Below, piece by piece: positions 60,971 to 64,000 of a DNA stretch of 64,000 nucleotides. The notes under the pieces are model-generated. The model was not told the DNA's origin. It searched no databases and worked only from the letters and a program-made list of their open reading frames with translations. Made by a program: the position numbers and the translations under genes. Source of the stretch: Acidobacteriota bacterium (GTDB lineage: Bacteria; Acidobacteriota; Terriglobia; Terriglobales; Acidobacteriaceae); NCBI GenBank assembly GCA_016196065.1, contig JACPYL010000010.1:1488001-1552000 (forward strand), read 5' to 3'. Each line of letters opens with the position of its first letter. Within the stretch, counting starts at the first letter, position 1.

Positions 60971-62140
60971 ATGTTCTCTCGCCGCACTAACTGGACACTG
61001 CAAACCAATCACTTCACTCGCGCCATGGCGGAAGTGCGATCTTCCGGACGAGAGGTATTGGACCTCACGGTTTCGAATCCTACCGAGGCGGGGGTTTACT
61101 GCGATCGCGAAGTCGTACTAGGGTCTCTAGTAAATGAGATGGTGATGCGTTATGACCCGCAGCCGCGCGGACTGCTGAGTGCGCGTCAAGCCGTCTGTCA
61201 CTACTACCGCGAGTCGCATGACGTCTTTGATCTTGATCCGGAACAACTCGTTCTGACCACCAGCACAAGCGAAGCCTACTCGTACGTATTCCGTTTGCTG
61301 TGCAACCCAGGCGATGAGATTCTTGTTCCCAAGCCGAGCTATCCGCTGTTTGAATTTCTTGCTGATCTCTCCGACGTCAAGCTCGTACCCTATCCGCTCC
61401 TCTACGACCACGGCTGGCAGATTGACTTTGATTCGCTCTACAAGGCAGCGTCCCCGAGAACGCGCGCCGTGATCGTCGTACATCCGAACAATCCCACCGG
61501 GTCGTACGTGGCACGAGCCGAGACGTCGGCGCTAAACTCGTTCTGCCAGGACTACAACGCCGCGCTCATTGTTGACGAAGTCTTTCTCGACTACGCGCAT
61601 GATGGCGCGTCGCGAACGAGCTTCGTTACGAATAGCAGCGCATTGACGTTCACGCTCAGCGGAATTTCGAAGATCTCCGCCCTTCCGCAGATGAAACTCT
61701 CCTGGGTGATCGCTAGCGGGCCGCGGGAAGTGGTTGCGCAGGCCGGCGCCCGACTGGAGATCATTGCCGACACCTTTCTCTCGATGAATGCTCCCGTGCA
61801 ACTGGCCGCGCCGGTGCTACTCGATCAACGTAAACAGATTCAGCCCGTACTCCTCGACCGCTTGCGAGTGAATCTGGCTGAACTGGATCATCAACTTGCC
61901 ACAGCGCCGTCCTGCACTCGCTTCCAGGTTGAAGGCGGATGGTATGCCGTGTTGCGCGTTCCGGTGACGCAGAGTGACGAAGAACTTGCCATTGCTTTGC
62001 TGAGGAAGATGGCGGTCGCAATCCATCCCGGACACTTTTATGACTTCCCGAATGATGGGCACCTGGTATTGAGCCTGATTACGGAGCCGAAAGTATTCCG
62101 GCAAGGTGTTTCGCGGCTGCTGGAGCTCATCCAGGCATAG
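60971..62140 (+). CDS. PLP-dependent aminotransferase, class I/II
   Basis: Has 389 residues. TVSNPTEAG, TTSTSEAYSYVFRLL, KPSYPLFEF, HPNNPTGSY (Asn174), VDEVFLDY (Asp202) and the PLP-binding Lys234 in SGISKISALPQMKLSW are all in the expected order; GGWYAVLRVP and YDFPNDGHLVLSLI complete the fold. The overall pattern is nearer to AlaA/alanine or aspartate-type aminotransferases than to histidinol-phosphate ones. Substrate undecided. Cytosolic. Confidence 0.9.
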   Translation: MFSRRTNWTLQTNHFTRAMAEVRSSGREVLDLTVSNPTEAGVYCDREVVLGSLVNEMVMRYDPQPRGLLSARQAVCHYYRESHDVFDLDPEQLVLTTSTSEAYSYVFRLLCNPGDEILVPKPSYPLFEFLADLSDVKLVPYPLLYDHGWQIDFDSLYKAASPRTRAVIVVHPNNPTGSYVARAETSALNSFCQDYNAALIVDEVFLDYAHDGASRTSFVTNSSALTFTLSGISKISALPQMKLSWVIASGPREVVAQAGARLEIIADTFLSMNAPVQLAAPVLLDQRKQIQPVLLDRLRVNLAELDHQLATAPSCTRFQVEGGWYAVLRVPVTQSDEELAIALLRKMAVAIHPGHFYDFPNDGHLVLSLITEPKVFRQGVSRLLELIQA

Positions 62141-62212
62141 TGCTGGAAAACCTGTCGGGATCGAATGTAAAGCGTCGTGCTATCCTGTCGCGTTCCTGAA
62201 GGGAAGAATCCA

Positions 62213-63451
62213 ATGTCGATTACGCGTCGTGGGTTTCTTGGTTCGGCTGCTGCCGCATCGCTGGCGGCGAGCCTCAATGCACAAGACAACAAGAAGAAGC
62301 CTGACGCCACGCATGCTGAGCCGGCTCGTGGCGCGCAACACCCGATCATTGTCTGTGCGAACAATGGATTCCCTTATCTCGATGCTGCGTACCAATTTCT
62401 GAAAACCGGTGGCGACACGCTCGACGCCGCGATCCGTGTGGTGAATGGTCCGGAGAATGACCCGTTGGAGGACAGTGTCGGCCTGGGTGGATTGCCCAAC
62501 GAAGAAGGCGTGGTGGAACTCGATGCATGCTGCATGCATGGCCCGACCCGGCGTGCTGGATCCGTCGGCGCGGTCCGCAATATCAAGAATGTTTCGAATG
62601 TCGCGAAGGCCGTGATGGAGCACACCGGCCACGTGATGCTCGTCGGAGAAGGCGCGGAGCGTTTTGCGGTGGCGATGGGCTTCCCGCGCGAGAACCTCCT
62701 CACCGAGCGCTCGCGTAAAACCTGGCAACTTTGGAAGGAGTTCCACTCGACTGACGATTGGTGGGGGCCGGGGCTGGCGTCTCCGCAATTCAAGGCGCCC
62801 GATATCGCTCCGCATTCCGAACTCTGGAACGACAAACTCAAGCGTATGGAAGAACGCGCTGCCGCAATTGGAATCGAACCAGAGTTTCGCATGGCCGCCA
62901 TTCATCGCGTGATCTTTCCGTCCACGGGCACAATCCATTGTTCTGTCCTCAATGAAAAGGGAGAGATGTCCGGTGTCACCACGACCAGCGGCCTGGCTTT
63001 CAAATTGCCCGGACGTTGCGGCGACTCACCGGTGATTGGCGCTGGCTGCTACACCGATCAGGACATAGGTTCCGCGGGCGCGACCGGTGCGGGCGAAGAG
63101 AACATCAAAGTTGCCGGCGCTCACACGATCGTTGAAAACATGCGTCATGGCATGTCCCCGCAAGAGGCTGGAATGGATGCGCTGAAACGCATCGTGCGCA
63201 ATTACAACAACGACATGAGCCGGCTGAAATTCCTCGATATGACGTACTACATCCTGCGCAAGGATGGCGCATACGCCGGAGTGTCCCTATGGGAAGGCTA
63301 CTCTCCGGACTTTCCCCATAAGATCGCGGTCCACGACGGAACCCGCCGTTCGGAACAGACCGTTGCTCTGCTCAAAGGATCTTCGCAGGAATTTCCGCCC
63401 TTCCCGGCTCTGCCTCCCGGTGTGACACAGGAGTCGGAGTACTACAAATAG
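62213..63451 (+). CDS. N4-(beta-N-acetylglucosaminyl)-L-asparaginase-like hydrolase, Tat-exported
   Basis: Has 412 residues from ATG 62213. The N-terminus SITRRGFLGSAAAASLAASLNA is a Tat signal (TRRGFLG). The Ntn-hydrolase shows the autocleavage region GTIHCSVLNEKGEMSG followed by VTTTSGLAFKLPGRCGDS and the conserved GAGCYTDQ, SAGATGAGEE. The candidate nucleophile is the Thr of GTIHC. It cleaves asparagine-linked GlcNAc or isoaspartyl-type bonds; the natural substrate is unknown. Periplasmic. The Asp of the usual HDT motif is Gly here; I believe this is the norm in bacterial relatives, but I could not check. Confidence 0.88.
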   Translation: MSITRRGFLGSAAAASLAASLNAQDNKKKPDATHAEPARGAQHPIIVCANNGFPYLDAAYQFLKTGGDTLDAAIRVVNGPENDPLEDSVGLGGLPNEEGVVELDACCMHGPTRRAGSVGAVRNIKNVSNVAKAVMEHTGHVMLVGEGAERFAVAMGFPRENLLTERSRKTWQLWKEFHSTDDWWGPGLASPQFKAPDIAPHSELWNDKLKRMEERAAAIGIEPEFRMAAIHRVIFPSTGTIHCSVLNEKGEMSGVTTTSGLAFKLPGRCGDSPVIGAGCYTDQDIGSAGATGAGEENIKVAGAHTIVENMRHGMSPQEAGMDALKRIVRNYNNDMSRLKFLDMTYYILRKDGAYAGVSLWEGYSPDFPHKIAVHDGTRRSEQTVALLKGSSQEFPPFPALPPGVTQESEYYK

Positions 63452-63631
63452 TTGACGCCTCAGGCCCATTCTTGATCTTTAAAGACTGAGGACACCAAGG
63501 TCACACGTTTAGTTGCACTAAGGAGCGCCCAAGGCCCCTCTGTGCCTGTTGTGGTCATTTCCTGCAGGTGTACAATTGCCTTGTTAAGGACTGAAGCTTC
63601 ACGGGATCTTCTTCCCGCGCTCGAGGCTCTC

Positions 63632-64000
63632 ATGAATGTCCACGTCAGTTACAAGGTTCACAAAACTCCCGACATCGAAAAAGAAATCAACCACCAGATC
63701 GAAAAACTGCGCCGGCGTCTGCAGGTATTTCGCCCGGAACTCGTGCACCTCAAGGCGACTGTGGAACAGAACTCGGTGCGGGAAGGCACACATGTGTCTT
63801 TGAATCTGCGTTTGCCGTCGGGACAGTTTGCTTCCCAGGAAAGTGCACCTGTTCCCGTGGTCGCAATCAAGACAGCGTTCGAAGAAATCATGCAACAGAT
63901 CACTCGCCACAAGGATCTGCTGCGTTCCAGCCACAAATGGCGGCGTCCGAAAGGGAATGCAAAAGAGTCACCGGCGCCAGGCATTGCGTTTGAAAAGACG
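63632..64000 (+). CDS. HPF/RaiA-like ribosome-associated protein (partial, 3' end outside window)
   Basis: ATG 63632 opens a frame that is open to the right edge (123 codons). MNVHVSYKVHKTPDIEKEINHQ, LHLKATVEQNSVREGTHVSLNLRLP and AIKTAFEEIMQQITRHKDLLRSS (written here in parts) match the HPF/YfiA (RaiA) fold: helix, four strands, helix. The first strand carries substitutions relative to E. coli YfiA. The basic HKWRRPKGNAKES end may continue into another domain; some Acidobacteria fuse this module to further regions, which cannot be judged here. Confidence 0.75.
   Translation, partial: MNVHVSYKVHKTPDIEKEINHQIEKLRRRLQVFRPELVHLKATVEQNSVREGTHVSLNLRLPSGQFASQESAPVPVVAIKTAFEEIMQQITRHKDLLRSSHKWRRPKGNAKESPAPGIAFEKT

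Noticed and set aside
1-64000. CRISPR array, rRNA, prophage or integrase
   Set aside because: No regularly spaced direct repeats, rRNA-like stretches or phage/integrase genes were seen; the repeats found are palindromic and dispersed.

Overview
The window looks like chromosomal DNA of an Acidobacteriota species, most likely of the Terriglobia (Koribacter/Terriglobus-like) type. The inference rests on content: moderately high GC, secreted proteins with DG-N-x-YGTT ('GloVer') repeats, a winged-helix regulator fused to a membrane segment and TPRs, an Ig-like lipoprotein leading into a YHNN-type propeller, a short DapB variant, and many small palindromic intergenic repeats. No rRNA, tRNA, CRISPR array or prophage was recognised.

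Layout. (1) 1-6240, minus strand: the lysine/diaminopimelate block asd-lysC-dapB-dapA-dapD, then a lipoprotein cut by the left edge. DapA carries an unusual C-terminal Cys-rich domain. (2) 6409-11279, minus strand: an ECF sigma factor, its zinc-finger anti-sigma factor, a secreted DUF4097-like protein, shikimate kinase, a secreted protein and an AI-2E family permease. (3) 11521-15350, minus strand: a Tdi1/DUF1851-like protein, an MFS permease, a small secreted protein and a ThiF/MoeB-type E1 enzyme. (4) 15421-23329, plus strand: three genes with overlapping ends, a BamA/TamA-like barrel, a SurA-N-like chaperone and a TamB-like protein, forming an outer-membrane assembly operon. (5) 23530-27633: a DHH phosphoesterase, a DUF2127 membrane protein, an S9 peptidase and a VOC protein.

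(6) 27700-40360 is the accessory part. It holds a REP-associated tyrosine transposase (RAYT) with three REP-like palindromes, a SEC-C protein with a nuclease-like core sitting between two of them, a SnoaL-like protein, two large secreted proteins facing a CadC-like regulator, and a lower-GC two-gene cassette (membrane protein plus putative pPIWI-associated nuclease-like protein) next to a gene remnant and hairpins. (7) 40458-46018: an amidohydrolase, small NTF2 and VOC proteins, a DUF1801 protein, a sodium:solute symporter and a helical-repeat secreted protein.

(8) 46123-58537 is a phosphate/polyphosphate island: pstS, a porin behind a very good sigma-54 promoter match, a small secreted protein, ppk1, sixA, convergent ppx, a methyltransferase, then pstC-pstA-pstB-phoU. 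Pho-box-like tandem half-sites precede both pstS and pstC, so uptake (Pst), signalling (PhoU) and polyphosphate synthesis and degradation (Ppk1/Ppx) are probably co-regulated. (9) 58656-64000: a 2-hydroxyacid dehydrogenase, a secreted protein, an aminotransferase, a Tat-exported glycosylasparaginase-like hydrolase and the start of an HPF/RaiA-like protein cut by the right edge.

The observations most worth following are the DapA fusion, the RAYT/REP arrangement around the SEC-C gene, and the two-gene low-GC cassette. All family assignments come from reading motifs; no database search was possible.
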